Position numbers and translations under genes: made by a program
Notes under the pieces: model-generated
Databases searched by the model: none
What the model was told of the DNA's origin: nothing
The model's input: the letters and a program-made list of their open reading frames with translations, nothing else
DNA from: Enterobacter sp. Cy-643
Lineage (GTDB): Bacteria; Pseudomonadota; Gammaproteobacteria; Enterobacterales; Enterobacteriaceae
Assembly: GCF_011752815.1 (NCBI RefSeq)
Contig: NZ_VWWV01000004.1
Span: 350,026-414,025, forward strand
DNA length: 64,000 nt
Direction: 5' to 3'
In this document: in pieces, positions 1 to 11,668 of the stretch
How the letters are laid out: each line of letters begins with the position of its first letter
How positions within the stretch are numbered: the stretch's first letter is position 1

Positions 1-415
1 CCACGGCTAAATCACCCACTTCTTTTTTGAGCAGCGCGCGTGCCATCGGCGAATCAATAGAAATGTAGTCCTTGCGGCCAAAGATTTCGTCGTAGCCGAC
101 GATGCGAAAGCGCAACAGGTCGCCGTCGTCGTTTTCGATTTCGACCCACGCGCCGAAGAAGACTTTGCCTTCCTGCTGCGGTGAGTAATCGACGATTTTC
201 AGTCGCTCAAGAGATTTGGTGATGTAGCGAACCCGGCGGTCAATTTCACGCAGGCGTTTTTTGTTGTACTGATAGTCGGCGTTTTCGCTGCGATCGCCGA
301 GGCTGGCGGCCCAGGTCACTTTTTTGGTCACTTCGGGGCGCTCTTCACGCCACAGATAATCCAGCTCTTTTTTGAGCTTTTCGTAGCCTTCGCGGGTGAT
401 TAACGGCGTTTTCAT
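1..415 (-). CDS. greB: Transcription elongation factor GreB (partial)
   Basis: GreB rescues backtracked RNA polymerase by stimulating cleavage of the nascent RNA 3' end. The visible 138 codons begin [18 protein letters not shown] and include the N-terminal coiled coil with the acidic tip ([10 protein letters not shown]), which in this family reaches the polymerase active site, followed by the start of the FKBP-like C-terminal domain. E. coli GreB is 158 aa, so roughly 20 C-terminal residues lie beyond the left edge. It is transcribed away from ompR, as in E. coli. The match is close and the identification is firm; only the 3' end is missing. Confidence 0.95.
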   Translation of the reverse strand, partial: MKTPLITREGYEKLKKELDYLWREERPEVTKKVTWAASLGDRSENADYQYNKKRLREIDRRVRYITKSLERLKIVDYSPQQEGKVFFGAWVEIENDDGDLLRFRIVGYDEIFGRKDYISIDSPMARALLKKEVGDLAV

Positions 416-565
416 CTTTCTGCCCTACAGCCTGTAAAATCAGAGTGTGATTTAAACCGATGCTCAATAAGGAATGCAACCGGCGCATTTTGGGAAGCAA
501 GTCACCAAATTTTGATTTAAAACGTTGATAACCGACTGTTTAATATGCTTTGTAACAATTTCGAC

Positions 566-571
566 TAGAAT
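566..571 (+). promoter_or_regulatory. Candidate -10 element of the ompR-envZ promoter
   Basis: TAGAAT lies about 80 bases before the ompR start, in a segment (TTTGTAACAATTTCGACTAGAAT) that resembles my recollection of the E. coli ompB promoter. No good -35 hexamer is visible at 17 bp. The assignment rests on position and resemblance only. Confidence 0.4.
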
Positions 572-653
572 GTATACCAGAATTGACTGGTTGTATTAGC
601 GCAGTTTTTTAAGAATACACACTCAACTGTTCGAGCCTTTGGGAGTACAAACG

Positions 654-2719
<2,066 letters not shown>

Positions 2720-2740
2720 CTGGCCTGTGGCCCAATAAAA

Positions 2741-2768
2741 AACGAACCCCGAAGGGTTCGTTTTTTTT
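2741..2768. terminator. Bidirectional terminator between envZ and pckA
   Basis: A 9-bp stem (AACGAACCC / GGGTTCGTT) with a short loop is followed by a run of T on the + strand and preceded by a run of A, so it can end both convergent transcripts, envZ (+) and pckA (-). Confidence 0.9.
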
Positions 2769-2785
2769 CGCCTAATGCTTCAGAT

Positions 2786-4405
2786 TTACAGCTTCGGGCC
2801 GGCTTCGACCAGAGCTGCACCGGCAGGAGTATCGGTGTATTTCTCGAAGTTCTCGACAAACAGCTTCGCCAGCTGCTCAGCTTTTTCCTGCCACTGCTCC
2901 GGAGACGCGTAGGTATTACGCGGATCCAGAATCTGGGTATCAACGCCCGCGAGGGAGGTTGGAATGGCAAGGTTAAACATCGGCAGCGTAAAGGTTTCTG
3001 CGTCGTCCAGCGAGCCGTCGAGAATCGCGTCGATGATCGCGCGGGTGTCTTTAATTGAGATGCGTTTGCCGGTGCCGTTCCAGCCGGTATTCACCAGGTA
3101 CGCCTGGGCGCCGGATGCCTGCATGCGTTTCACCAGCACTTCAGCATACTGCGTTGGGTGCAGCGACAGGAACGCCGCGCCGAAGCAGGCGGAGAAGGTT
3201 GGCGTTGGCTCAGTCACGCCGCGTTCGGTACCCGCCAGTTTGGCGGTAAAACCGGACAGGAAGTGGTACTGAGTCTGGTTCGCGGTGAGGCGGGAAACCG
3301 GTGGCAGTACGCCGAAGGCATCCGCAGTCAGGAAGATAACTTTGGTTGCGTGGCCCGCTTTCGATACCGGCTTAACGATATTGTCGATGTGATAAATCGG
3401 GTAAGAAACGCGGGTGTTTTCCGTTTTGGACGCATCATCGAAGTCGATGGTGCCATCAGCACGGACGGTCACGTTCTCCAGCAGCGCATCGCGGCGAATT
3501 GCGTGATAGATATCCGGCTCTGCCTCTTCTGACAGGCGAATGGTTTTGGCGTAGCAGCCGCCTTCAAAGTTAAACACGCCGTCGTCGTCCCAGCCGTGCT
3601 CATCGTCGCCAATCAGGCGGCGTTTCGGGTCGGTAGAAAGCGTTGTTTTACCGGTGCCGGACAGGCCGAAGAACACCGCCACATCCCCTTTTTCACCGAC
3701 GTTTGCCGAGCAGTGCATGGAGGCGATGCCCTTCAGCGGCAGCAGGTAGTTCATGATAGAGAACATCCCTTTTTTCATCTCGCCGCCGTACCAGGTGCCG
3801 CCGATAAGCTGCATACGCTCAGTCAGATTAAAGGCGACAAAGTTTTCGGAGTTCAGGCCCTGTTCTTTCCAGTCTGGATTGGTACATTTAGCCCCGTTCA
3901 TCACCACAAAATCAGGCTCAAACGTCTCCAGTTCTTCGTCCGTTGGGCGAATAAACATGTTTTTCACGAAGTGGGCCTGCCAGGCAACTTCGGTGATAAA
4001 ACGCACTGACAGGCGGGTATCGGCGTTGGCGCCGCAAAATGCGTCGATAATAAACAGGCGTTTGCCCGAAAGTTGATGAGTGACGAGCCCTTTAAGCTGG
4101 TGCCAGGTCTCTTCGGAAAGCGGTTTGTTATCGTTTTTGCCTTTACCGTTGTCAGCCCACCATAAGGTGTCGCGGGTGGTGTCATCGCGGACGATGTATT
4201 TATCTTTTGGAGAGCGGCCGGTGAAGATCCCGGTATCTACGGAGACGGCGCCTAATTTAGTGACCACACCGCGCTCAAAACCCTGCAGATTTGGGTCGAG
4301 CTCTTCGCGGTAAAGAGTGTCGTAATCGGGGTTATAGACGACTTCGCTGACGTCATGAATGCCATAAGCCTTGAGATCTTGCGGGGTTATGCCTTTAACT
4401 CGCAT
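2786..4405 (-). CDS. pckA: Phosphoenolpyruvate carboxykinase (ATP)
   Basis: PckA converts oxaloacetate plus ATP to phosphoenolpyruvate plus CO2, the first committed step of gluconeogenesis. The 539-aa product (E. coli 540) shows the PCK signature around [14 protein letters not shown] (P-loop, about residue 247), the metal/nucleotide motif [13 protein letters not shown], and the substrate-binding [10 protein letters not shown] near residue 64. It reads [15 protein letters not shown] and ends AGPKL, like E. coli. The gene stands alone, convergent with envZ, with more than 300 bp upstream for its promoter. Confidence 0.98.
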   Translation of the reverse strand: MRVKGITPQDLKAYGIHDVSEVVYNPDYDTLYREELDPNLQGFERGVVTKLGAVSVDTGIFTGRSPKDKYIVRDDTTRDTLWWADNGKGKNDNKPLSEETWHQLKGLVTHQLSGKRLFIIDAFCGANADTRLSVRFITEVAWQAHFVKNMFIRPTDEELETFEPDFVVMNGAKCTNPDWKEQGLNSENFVAFNLTERMQLIGGTWYGGEMKKGMFSIMNYLLPLKGIASMHCSANVGEKGDVAVFFGLSGTGKTTLSTDPKRRLIGDDEHGWDDDGVFNFEGGCYAKTIRLSEEAEPDIYHAIRRDALLENVTVRADGTIDFDDASKTENTRVSYPIYHIDNIVKPVSKAGHATKVIFLTADAFGVLPPVSRLTANQTQYHFLSGFTAKLAGTERGVTEPTPTFSACFGAAFLSLHPTQYAEVLVKRMQASGAQAYLVNTGWNGTGKRISIKDTRAIIDAILDGSLDDAETFTLPMFNLAIPTSLAGVDTQILDPRNTYASPEQWQEKAEQLAKLFVENFEKYTDTPAGAALVEAGPKL

Positions 4406-4622
4406 TTCACTGCTCCTTAGCCAATTTATACTGCCGAATATTGTAGGGTTGTTTAGGGGGTGTTAACCGCGACCACTATCATAAATTTACGCGCCTGCTT
4501 AAATTTAACAGGGGAAATGCACAGGGGATGCCGCAACGGGGGCAGAGTATGGCAGGAATTCTCTGGCTTTCGGGGAAAATATGGTGGATATGTTAATAAT
4601 TAGGATAATAACGGAGAACTTT
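4406..4622. other. pckA upstream region
   Basis: This AT-rich stretch between divergent pckA and the candidate small ORF before yhgE should hold the pckA promoter (reading leftwards) and a rightward promoter for yhgE. No convincing CRP palindrome or pair of sigma-70 hexamers could be picked out by eye. AATTAGGATAATAAC near 4600 is a possible rightward -10 region. Confidence 0.35.
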
Positions 4623-4718
4623 GTGAATGAACGCGCTCTCATGCGCAACGCAATGAAACAAGAGCGTCATTTGCAAGTCGCAGCAAGCCGTTACACTAAC
4701 TCAAAAATGAGCTCATAA
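4623..4718 (+). CDS. Candidate 31-aa small protein upstream of yhgE
   Basis: A GTG-started frame of 31 codons plus TAA lies just before yhgE. GGAGAA stands at 4613-4618, four bases before the GTG. The peptide is basic and hydrophilic (starts MNERALMRNAMKQERH) with no membrane helix. An internal ATG at 4641 could also serve as a start. The stop lies 12 bases before the preferred yhgE start, so it could be a leader peptide or a small protein co-translated with yhgE. No family was recognised. Existence rests on the ribosome site and open frame only. Confidence 0.35.
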   Translation: MNERALMRNAMKQERHLQVAASRYTNSKMSS

Positions 4719-4730
4719 GGGATGACAACC

Positions 4731-6479
4731 ATGTTCATGTCAGAACCGTTACCTAAGGCGACCCGCTGGGGTATTTTGCTGGTGGGGTTTCTTTTAGGCG
4801 TGGTGCTGTACCTCACCGAAGGAGATAGGGTGAGTAGCATCTGGCTGCGAGGGGATAATCAGGCCCTGTACCTGCGCTCGCTGTCCGTGGTGCTGGCGGC
4901 AACGCTGGCGCTAATCGTCCAGCGTTTCAATGACCTGCGATTTTGGAGATGGGTGCTGCTTCCCTTGCCGATCGTGGCATTGATGAGCGGCTGGGTGAAC
5001 TGGACGACCCAGGGGCTGGAAAGCTGGAACCGGCACGATATCGTGCTGGGGTATCTGTGTTCGCTGGCGGCGATGTTGTTTCTGGCCTTGCCCTGGCTGC
5101 AGGGGCGGCTGTATTCGAATCGCGGTTGGGGAGGCTGGCAGATGTTCTACGGCCAGCTCTGGCGGAATGGCATTACTCTGCTGCTGACCGGGCTGCTGGT
5201 ACTCTTTTTCTGGGGCGTGCTGGCGCTTTGGGCCGGTTTATTTAAGCTGGTGGATATCACCTTCTTTGACCGCTTGTTCTTTAGTTCTTCGGCGTTTGCC
5301 TGGATTGCCACCTGTATGGCAGCATCGCTGGCGGTAACGCTTTGCCGTGACCAGATCCGGGCCATAAACGCGGTAAAACATTTCTTCAGCATTTTTGCGA
5401 CGGGACTTTTACCGCTGCTATCGCTGATCTCTCTGATGTTTTTGGCGACGCTGCCGGTGGTCGGCCTGGGGTCTATTTCACTGCATTTTTCCTGTAACGC
5501 ACTGCTCAACACGCTGACGCTGATGGTGATGGGCACTGCTGCAGTGGCATATCATCCGGAAAGAGAAAGCCGGCCTTATCCCGCTTTGCTTGATGGCGCG
5601 ATAAAGCTGACGCTATTGCTGTCGCCGATTTATGCCTTGCTGGCAAGTTATGCGCTGTGGCTGCGCGTTTCGTCATACGGCTGGACGCCGACGAGGGTGT
5701 ATGCGGCGCTGATAACTTTCACCGTGCTGGTGTGGGCTTTCGGCTATGTTGTCACGCTCGTTCGCCAGCGTCGGGAGCCTGTTCTACAGCCGGGGGGGAT
5801 TAACCGCGCGGTGCTTTTGCTGGCGCTGGTTCTGTTGGTTGCGGTGAATTCTCCGCTTTTGGACCCTTACCGGATCAGCGTTAATAACCAAATGGCGCGT
5901 TACCACAGCGGCGTCCTGAAGCCCGAGAAGCTGAGTATGAACATGCTGCAATACGCCGGGCGGCGGGGCTATGATGCGCTCAGCGAGCTGCAAAAAGACC
6001 CGGTGTTTGTCGCCAGCCCCGATCGCAGAAGGCAATTGGCTATGCTGTTGAGCAACGGCAAAGCTGGCAGCGTGGCTGCGGTGAAGCTTACTGTTGAATC
6101 TTTGCGCCAGCGAATCGTGCTGGCGGATAAAAACCGTGTACCGGAAAACGCGTGGTGGCAGGCCATGGTAAAAGATGAAAGTTACCAGGCTCGTGAGTGT
6201 CTGGATGACGAGGATAAGTGTCTGCTGGTTGGGATGGATCTGAACGGCGATGGACGGGATGAATGGCTGCTTTGCCAGCCGGAAATGAGCTACTGCAAAG
6301 TTTACGGCAAGATAGACGGAAGCTGGAAGGATATCGGCCAGGCCCGGGATCTGGATAAAAACCAGATGATGTCAGCGCTGAAGCAGGCCGCTTCTGAAGG
6401 AAAACTGACGGCGGCGCCGAAGGTCTGGCAGGACGTGATGGTGCAGGGGCAGCGGGTTAAAATCGACTATTACCGCTGA
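4731..6479 (+). CDS. yhgE: Inner-membrane protein YhgE (DUF4153-type)
   Basis: This is a multi-spanning inner-membrane protein of unknown function, matching YhgE, which sits between pck and hslO in E. coli. About the first 375 residues form ten or more hydrophobic segments (for example GILLVGFLLGVVLYL and ITLLLTGLLVLFFWGVLALWA, shown in part). The C-terminal 200 residues are soluble and include an acidic, EF-hand-like stretch, DLNGDGRDEWLLC. An ATG at 4722 is in frame, but AAGGG at 4717-4721 is correctly spaced only for the ATG at 4731 (582 aa) or 4737. A terminator follows immediately. Confidence 0.85.
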   Translation: MFMSEPLPKATRWGILLVGFLLGVVLYLTEGDRVSSIWLRGDNQALYLRSLSVVLAATLALIVQRFNDLRFWRWVLLPLPIVALMSGWVNWTTQGLESWNRHDIVLGYLCSLAAMLFLALPWLQGRLYSNRGWGGWQMFYGQLWRNGITLLLTGLLVLFFWGVLALWAGLFKLVDITFFDRLFFSSSAFAWIATCMAASLAVTLCRDQIRAINAVKHFFSIFATGLLPLLSLISLMFLATLPVVGLGSISLHFSCNALLNTLTLMVMGTAAVAYHPERESRPYPALLDGAIKLTLLLSPIYALLASYALWLRVSSYGWTPTRVYAALITFTVLVWAFGYVVTLVRQRREPVLQPGGINRAVLLLALVLLVAVNSPLLDPYRISVNNQMARYHSGVLKPEKLSMNMLQYAGRRGYDALSELQKDPVFVASPDRRRQLAMLLSNGKAGSVAAVKLTVESLRQRIVLADKNRVPENAWWQAMVKDESYQARECLDDEDKCLLVGMDLNGDGRDEWLLCQPEMSYCKVYGKIDGSWKDIGQARDLDKNQMMSALKQAASEGKLTAAPKVWQDVMVQGQRVKIDYYR

Positions 6480-6482
6480 AAA

Positions 6483-6508
6483 AAAACGCCTCCGATTGGA
6501 GGCGTTTT
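6483..6508. terminator. Bidirectional terminator between yhgE and hslO
   Basis: A perfect 11-bp stem, AAAACGCCTCC / GGAGGCGTTTT, with a GATT loop and A/T tails on both sides lies directly after the yhgE stop and before the hslO stop. Confidence 0.92.
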
Positions 6509-6514
6509 GCAAAC

Positions 6515-7393
6515 TTAGTGAACCTGCGGATCCGCCGGAGAGGCATTGTTGCGAATCGCTGCGATATCCATGGAGTCAAACACATAGCGGCTGCCGCAGT
6601 AATCACAGTTCATGTCGATTTCGCCGTCTTCGGCCAGAATACTGTCGACTTCTTCGTCCGGCAGCGTGCGCAACGCGTCAGCACAGCGCTCGCGTGAGCA
6701 GGTGCATTTGAACTCTACGTCCTGCGGATCGTACAGCGTGACTTCTTCTTCGTGGTACAGACGCCATAGCACATCGTTTGCCGGCAGCGTCAGCAGCTCT
6801 TCAGCCTTGATGGTTTCGGTGAGCGTCGCCAGGTGGTTAAAGTCGTCGGTTTCGGCGTTCTGCGCTGGCAGAACCTGCAGCAGCATACCGCCCGCCGCCG
6901 CTTTACCGTCTACTTCACCGGTACGAATAAACAGACGAGTTGGCAACTGCTCGGAACGCATGAAGTAATCTTCCAGGCAGGCGGCCAGCGTATCGCCTTC
7001 CAGGCCGACCACACCCTGATATCGCTCGCCTTCGGCTGGGGTGATGGTAATCACCAGATAGCCGTTACCCACCAGATCTTTTAACGCAGCATCCGCCGGA
7101 ATATCACCCTGCACACGCGCTACGCCGCGCATTTGCTGCTTGTTGTTGCCGTTAATCACGGCCAGCGTCATCGGGCCATCGCCCTGAAGCTGAACGGTGA
7201 TATCTCCGTCAAACTTCAGCGTGGCGGTCAGCAGGCTGGTGGCGACCAGCAGTTCGCCCAGAATTTTTTTGACCGGCTGCGGATAGTCATGGTTTGCCAT
7301 GATCTGCTGCCAGGTTTCGGAAACCGTCACCAGCTCGCCGCGCACGGCGTGGTTTTCAAACAGATAGCGGTGTAGTTGGTCGTGTTGAGTCAT
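6515..7393 (-). CDS. hslO: Redox-regulated chaperone Hsp33
   Basis: Hsp33 is a cytoplasmic holdase switched on by oxidation. The 292-aa product has the N-terminal chaperone domain ([16 protein letters not shown]) and the C-terminal zinc redox switch with the four cysteines CTC ([10 protein letters not shown] region) and C-x2-C (NCDYCGSRY). An in-frame ATG six bases upstream (7399) would add MT; the ATG at 7393 gives MTQHDQLH, lines up with E. coli MPQHDQLH, and has better spacing from AGAGAG. It lies downstream of hslR on the same strand, as in the E. coli heat-shock operon. Confidence 0.97.
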   Translation of the reverse strand: MTQHDQLHRYLFENHAVRGELVTVSETWQQIMANHDYPQPVKKILGELLVATSLLTATLKFDGDITVQLQGDGPMTLAVINGNNKQQMRGVARVQGDIPADAALKDLVGNGYLVITITPAEGERYQGVVGLEGDTLAACLEDYFMRSEQLPTRLFIRTGEVDGKAAAGGMLLQVLPAQNAETDDFNHLATLTETIKAEELLTLPANDVLWRLYHEEEVTLYDPQDVEFKCTCSRERCADALRTLPDEEVDSILAEDGEIDMNCDYCGSRYVFDSMDIAAIRNNASPADPQVH

Positions 7394-7420
7394 CGTCATC
7401 TCTCTTACTGGTCGGCGAAT

Positions 7421-7822
7421 TTACGCTTCGCCACCGTGTTTAAATTTCATCAAATCTCGCCGCTCTTTTTTATCCGGGCGGCGATCGGGATGCGGCATGG
7501 TCAGCGCGTTCATTTTGCGTGCCTGCGCCATTTTTTCCCGTTTGGCGATGCTTTCTGCCGTCTCTTCATAAAGCTGAGTGGCTTCCGCGGCTGGCCTGCG
7601 CTGTTCGGTAATACCCAGGACGATTACGGTGCGCTCGTCATTTCCCTGACGCAGCGTGAGTACCGCGTGAAGCTCAACCAGTTTGCTCGGCTTGCTGCGT
7701 TGGCCGTTGTAATGCACTTTCCCGCCTTCAATCATTTCCCGCGCCACCGCGCGGGTTTTATAAAAGCGTGCGGCCCACAGCCATTTATCCAGGCGTACGC
7801 CCTCGGCGGTTTTTTCTTTCAT
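7421..7822 (-). CDS. hslR: Ribosome-associated heat shock protein Hsp15
   Basis: Hsp15 binds free 50S subunits carrying nascent chains and helps recycle stalled ribosomes. The 133-aa protein has an N-terminal S4 RNA-binding fold (VRLDKWLWAARFYKTRAVAREMI, shown in part by LDKWLWAARFYKTR) and a basic C-terminal tail (PDRRPDKKERRDLMKFKH), at E. coli length. It sits between yrfG and hslO in a tight leftward series: 9 bases from yrfG and 27 from hslO. Confidence 0.96.
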   Translation of the reverse strand: MKEKTAEGVRLDKWLWAARFYKTRAVAREMIEGGKVHYNGQRSKPSKLVELHAVLTLRQGNDERTVIVLGITEQRRPAAEATQLYEETAESIAKREKMAQARKMNALTMPHPDRRPDKKERRDLMKFKHGGEA

Positions 7823-7831
7823 TACGCCTCC

Positions 7832-8503
7832 TTAAGCGGAAAGCGACGGGATCAGGCTACGGTAATCGCTTAGGCCTGGGTGGCGCTCAAACGTTTTTTC
7901 CGCTTCACCTGAGTCCGGGTTGAGGACGCCAAAGCAGTAGCGAATCCCAAACGTTGCGGCTGCATCAAGAATCGCTTCGCTGTCGTCGATAAAGACGGTT
8001 CTGGCCGCATCGAATCCGGTATGCCCGGCTACCGCCTGCCATAAACGCTGATCTTCTTTCGGATACCCAAATGTGTGGGTGGAAAGTAATAAATCAAGGT
8101 GCTCGTTCAAACCCGTGTGCTCAAGCTTCACCGCCAGGTTGTGCGGGTGCGCGTTGGTGAGCAGAATTCGGCGCTTGCCGCTGGCTTTCGCAGCTTCAAG
8201 AAATGGCACGGTATCTTCACGCAGCGCGGCTTTTGGCCCCTGTTCGGTGGTCATGCCACAGATATCAAGGCCGAGGCGTTCGCTCCAGTAGTCGAGACAG
8301 TACCAGTTTAGCGTATGCTGCACGGCGTGGTACTCGCGGGAAATCAATTCATAGGCATCCTGAAGCGGAATACCGCGCTGCAGGCTAAGGGTTTCCGGCA
8401 CCAGCTTTTTCCAGAAATGGTTATCAAAGGCCAGGTCCAACAGGGTCCCGTCCATATCCAGCAGCAGGGTGTCCACGTCCTGCCAGGCAATAGCACCAGA
8501 CAT
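7832..8503 (-). CDS. yrfG: GMP/IMP nucleotidase YrfG (HAD family)
   Basis: YrfG is a HAD-superfamily 5'-nucleotidase reported in E. coli to act on purine monophosphates. The 223-aa product carries HAD motif I DMDGTLLDL (nucleophile Asp near residue 16), motif II LLTNAHPHN, the conserved Lys in GYPKEDQ, and motif III FIDDSEAILDAA. Length and order match E. coli (222 aa). It precedes hslR on the same strand, so the three genes probably share a transcript. Confidence 0.93.
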   Translation of the reverse strand: MSGAIAWQDVDTLLLDMDGTLLDLAFDNHFWKKLVPETLSLQRGIPLQDAYELISREYHAVQHTLNWYCLDYWSERLGLDICGMTTEQGPKAALREDTVPFLEAAKASGKRRILLTNAHPHNLAVKLEHTGLNEHLDLLLSTHTFGYPKEDQRLWQAVAGHTGFDAARTVFIDDSEAILDAAATFGIRYCFGVLNPDSGEAEKTFERHPGLSDYRSLIPSLSA

Positions 8504-8577
8504 AGCTTTAGTCTCGATTGAGGGAAAATAGCGTACCAGGGTAGCATAACCCGGTACGCAAAGTTTACCCGTAGCGG

Positions 8578-10713
8578 CTACTTCAGCGGCGCGGGCGGGG
8601 TCAGTGTGGGGTTGAGGCAGCTATCATAATAGCGCTGTATTTCAGCCAGTCGCGTACTGGCGCGTCGATAGCGAGACACCGCCAGAACGCCGTTTATGGC
8701 TGCGCAGGCCAGCATCGCGATCAGCATCAGAGAAATACCGATGTAGCTCCAGAGGCTATGCGTGTCGGAGATCCGATGCAGGGTGACGTGCTGCGTGCCG
8801 TTGGCATCCGTATAGATGCCGGTAATGATCCCTTCGGCGTGGAACGGCGTGTGCAGCAGCATTTCCGCCAGTCGCTGGAATTCGGTCCATTGTTCCTGGG
8901 CCGGGAAGTCATACAGCGACATTGGCGGCAGCGGCTGGTCCACAAAATCACCACCTTCGTCGTTGATGATAATATAGCCGCCAGGAGCAGGGCTATTTAA
9001 TGCCTGTGCGGCCCGCGCCGTTTCACGAATAAAGAAGGGGGCGGTTGAGGTGGTCACCAGATTATCCAGCGACTCGGCGCTAACTGGCCGCAGCAAAACA
9101 TTCACCCCGGTCAGTTTTCCTGAGTCCGCGCGCTTGATCAGCGAATCCCAGTCTTTGGTGTTACCCAGGTTCACAAGCGCATTCTTCAAACGTACGCACT
9201 CTTCTTCTGCAGTACACAGTGCCTGGGTTTTTTTCACAATCCCGGCAAAATCATCCAGCAGGACCATGCCTGATTTCTGAATGGCGTCCGCGAGCTGGGG
9301 GTTAACTTTGCTGTCACCTTCTCCACCCTGAGGATGAATTTGCCCGCTGACGGCTTTGGTCAGAGCGACCGCTTTATCCATGATCTCGGACTCCGGCAAG
9401 GGCAGAGGGCGGGCGGTATTCCATATAATCTGCGAGCAGTCGAATGGCGTGAATGGGAAGTTTTGGCGCGAATGATAGCCGCCTGGCGTTTGAATATTAC
9501 ACATCCCCGTCCCGTTAACTCTCAGCGTATCGCCTACCTGCAGCTTGTATTTAGCGAGCTCCTCAACGCTGGTGGCTTCAATGGACTGAGCGCCCTTCAG
9601 CCATGAGGCGCTAAGCTTGATAGGCATTTCCAGCGGCACCCAAATAGTCATCATCAGCAGGACTAGCAGCGCGCCGGCGGCAATCAGCAGGTTACGCACC
9701 CAGTGCTGTAGCGGGAAGTTACGCACTTCATCATGGAGCGAAAGGAAACGCCCCTGACGCACCACATGGCGATCAAGATAGATATCAATATTGGTTTTCT
9801 GCCCCAGATCCTGAGCCACAAAAGGCTGCCAGTGCGGCGGATAAACCAGGTCGATAATGCCCAGGGAGATGTTGTTCATCTGGTCCTGGTCAGACTCGCC
9901 GAACAGCCCCCAGCGTTTAGGTGTGCCGCGCAGGCAGTGGATCTCGCGCAATGCCGTTTTTGCCGGCGGAGCAAACAGGCCCCACAACCCGGCGGCAATC
10001 AGCAGGACGGCTCCGCCAATCAGCCAGGGGAGAAACACCGACGGCGTCACGAGGCTCAGGAACAGCATGATAAAAGCGATGCAAATAAGCGCGGCTTCGC
10101 GTACGCCGTCGGGACGGCTCAGGGAATACTCTTCCTGAGTTTCCTGACGAATGTTTAGTAGTTCGATTTGCTCGCTTTCTTCGCCACGAATGGATGCCTG
10201 AGTGCCTGAGTAGCCTTCCAGGGCATACTGCTGAACATCCATCGTATCGTTTTGCAGCGTATTGCCATTGAGCGAAATCACCAGCGGGATGCTGCTCGTT
10301 CGAATCAGCTCTACGTCGTTATCGTTGGTGATGTACTGCTCCCACAGCGGCGGGAGGTGAACTTCAACAGAATCAAGATAATAACGCCATTTATTGGCGT
10401 CATCGGCAGAGAGGCCGTAGCGAGTGATCGACCGGGTCAGGGAGAAAACCGTACTGCTTTGCGCGGTGAGCGTTAGCCTTGGCGGTGGGTTGCTTGCGCC
10501 GGAGGGGCCAATCAGCTCCTGGGAACGCGAATAGCGCTCGAGATAATTTTCGACGGCAAGGCGCTCTTCCGGGGTGAGTTTGCGCGTGGTGGCACCGGTG
10601 AAGGAACGATCGTGCGAAACCTGGGCACGTAGTTTCAGGCTTCGCCAAATCAGCCATCCGGCAATGACCGCGCAGGCCAGCATAGCAGCTAACAGAAATA
10701 ATAAGGTGCTCAT
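8578..10713 (-). CDS. igaA: IgaA/YrfF, membrane inhibitor of the Rcs phosphorelay
   Basis: IgaA is the inner-membrane brake on the Rcs envelope-stress phosphorelay and is essential in Salmonella unless rcs is lost. The product is 711 aa from the ATG at 10713 (MSTLLFLLAAML), the E. coli length; a longer frame opens at 10731 but lacks a good ribosome site, whereas GGGGAAAG precedes 10713. Membrane segments are visible at the N-terminus, near residues 205-250, near 345-365 and near 655-675, with cytoplasmic and large periplasmic domains between them. The motif RGEESEQIELLNIR and LREIHCLRGTPKRWGLFGE are shared with the family. Confidence 0.96.
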   Translation of the reverse strand: MSTLLFLLAAMLACAVIAGWLIWRSLKLRAQVSHDRSFTGATTRKLTPEERLAVENYLERYSRSQELIGPSGASNPPPRLTLTAQSSTVFSLTRSITRYGLSADDANKWRYYLDSVEVHLPPLWEQYITNDNDVELIRTSSIPLVISLNGNTLQNDTMDVQQYALEGYSGTQASIRGEESEQIELLNIRQETQEEYSLSRPDGVREAALICIAFIMLFLSLVTPSVFLPWLIGGAVLLIAAGLWGLFAPPAKTALREIHCLRGTPKRWGLFGESDQDQMNNISLGIIDLVYPPHWQPFVAQDLGQKTNIDIYLDRHVVRQGRFLSLHDEVRNFPLQHWVRNLLIAAGALLVLLMMTIWVPLEMPIKLSASWLKGAQSIEATSVEELAKYKLQVGDTLRVNGTGMCNIQTPGGYHSRQNFPFTPFDCSQIIWNTARPLPLPESEIMDKAVALTKAVSGQIHPQGGEGDSKVNPQLADAIQKSGMVLLDDFAGIVKKTQALCTAEEECVRLKNALVNLGNTKDWDSLIKRADSGKLTGVNVLLRPVSAESLDNLVTTSTAPFFIRETARAAQALNSPAPGGYIIINDEGGDFVDQPLPPMSLYDFPAQEQWTEFQRLAEMLLHTPFHAEGIITGIYTDANGTQHVTLHRISDTHSLWSYIGISLMLIAMLACAAINGVLAVSRYRRASTRLAEIQRYYDSCLNPTLTPPAPLK

Positions 10714-11048
10714 GCTTTCCCCATCAAACAATCGTCTTTTTCATCAAACTCGGCAAAAGATCGGCCTTTCAAATGGTTAAGAGTTCAGAAGTCATTATCG
10801 GCAGGTAAAGCTGCAAACTTGAGCTATTTTTAAGGTGACCGGCCTACAGTAACACAATGTTAGCAAAGCGACTTCGTCCGAAATACAAGTAAATTCCTAT
10901 TCAATAATACCTGCCTTGACAGACTGGCGTATTACGTGTTTTAGCGCGCCAAACGTTACAAAAATGTAAATAATAGCCAATGCTCGTTGCACGATATGTG
11001 CGGCATGCCGCACAATAACTTACCTCTTTCACTGTTGATCCCGGCCAC
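10714..11048. promoter_or_regulatory. Divergent igaA/nudE intergenic region
   Basis: This 335-bp region carries promoters for igaA (leftward) and nudE (rightward). Visible elements are a TTGACA at 10916-10921 without a good -10 partner, an inverted repeat TTACA-AAAA-TGTAA at 10956-10969, and a perfect 18-bp palindrome at 10997-11014. No gene was seen. Confidence 0.45.
10997..11014. repeat. Perfect 18-bp palindrome in the nudE leader
   Basis: TGTGCGGCATGCCGCACA equals its own reverse complement. It ends 34 bases before the nudE start. It could be a protein-binding site or, in RNA, a short hairpin in the 5' untranslated region. Confidence 0.6.
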
Positions 11049-11609
11049 ATGAGCAAATCACTAATAAAACCAACGATTTTAAATGTCGAAACCGTGGCGC
11101 GTTCGAGGCTGTTTAATGTCGAAACGGTGGATCTGGAATTTAGCAATGGCGTTCGCCGCGTCTACGAACGCATGAAACCGTCTTCCCGTGAGGCGGTAAT
11201 GATAGTGCCTGTTGTTGATGACCACCTGATCTTAATCCGTGAATACGCAGTTGGCACAGAATCCTATGAACTTGGGTTCTCTAAAGGGCTGATCGATCCG
11301 GGCGAAACGGTATTTGAGGCCGCTAACCGTGAGCTAAAAGAAGAAGTGGGCTTTGGCGCGAATCAGCTAACGTTTCTGAAAAAACTGACGATGGCACCGT
11401 CCTATTTCTCGAGCAAAATGAACATTGTGATTGCGGAAGATCTGTATCCCGAATCCCTGGAAGGGGATGAGCCGGAAGAACTGCCGCAGGTGCGGTGGCC
11501 GCTGGCGAAAATGATGGACTTGCTCAATGAAGATGATTTCAGCGAGGCGCGTAACGTCAGCGCTTTGTTCCTTGTTCGGGAATGGTTAAGACAGCAGGGC
11601 AGGCTGTAA
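11049..11609 (+). CDS. nudE: ADP compounds hydrolase NudE (Nudix)
   Basis: NudE hydrolyses ADP-ribose, Ap3A and NADH-type substrates. The 186-aa protein equals E. coli NudE in length and carries the complete Nudix box, GLIDPGETVFEAANRELKEE followed by VGF. It begins MSKSLIKPTILNVETVARSR. The start lacks a strong Shine-Dalgarno (only GGCC upstream), and a palindrome lies in its leader. It is divergent from igaA and convergent with mrcA. Confidence 0.97.
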   Translation: MSKSLIKPTILNVETVARSRLFNVETVDLEFSNGVRRVYERMKPSSREAVMIVPVVDDHLILIREYAVGTESYELGFSKGLIDPGETVFEAANRELKEEVGFGANQLTFLKKLTMAPSYFSSKMNIVIAEDLYPESLEGDEPEELPQVRWPLAKMMDLLNEDDFSEARNVSALFLVREWLRQQGRL

Positions 11610-11629
11610 ATCTGACCGCTAAAGCGTGA

Positions 11630-11652
11630 AAAGGGCCGCTAAGCGGCCCTTT
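11630..11652. terminator. Bidirectional terminator between nudE and mrcA
   Basis: AAAGGGCCGC / GCGGCCCTTT forms a 10-bp stem with a TAA loop between two convergent genes, with T-rich sequence on the + side and A-rich on the other. Confidence 0.88.
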
Positions 11653-11668
11653 GCTATTTTGCTATGGG

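Noticed and set aside
446..461. TGTGATTTAAACC as a CRP site upstream of ompR
   Set aside because: Only the left half matches the CRP consensus; the right half does not.
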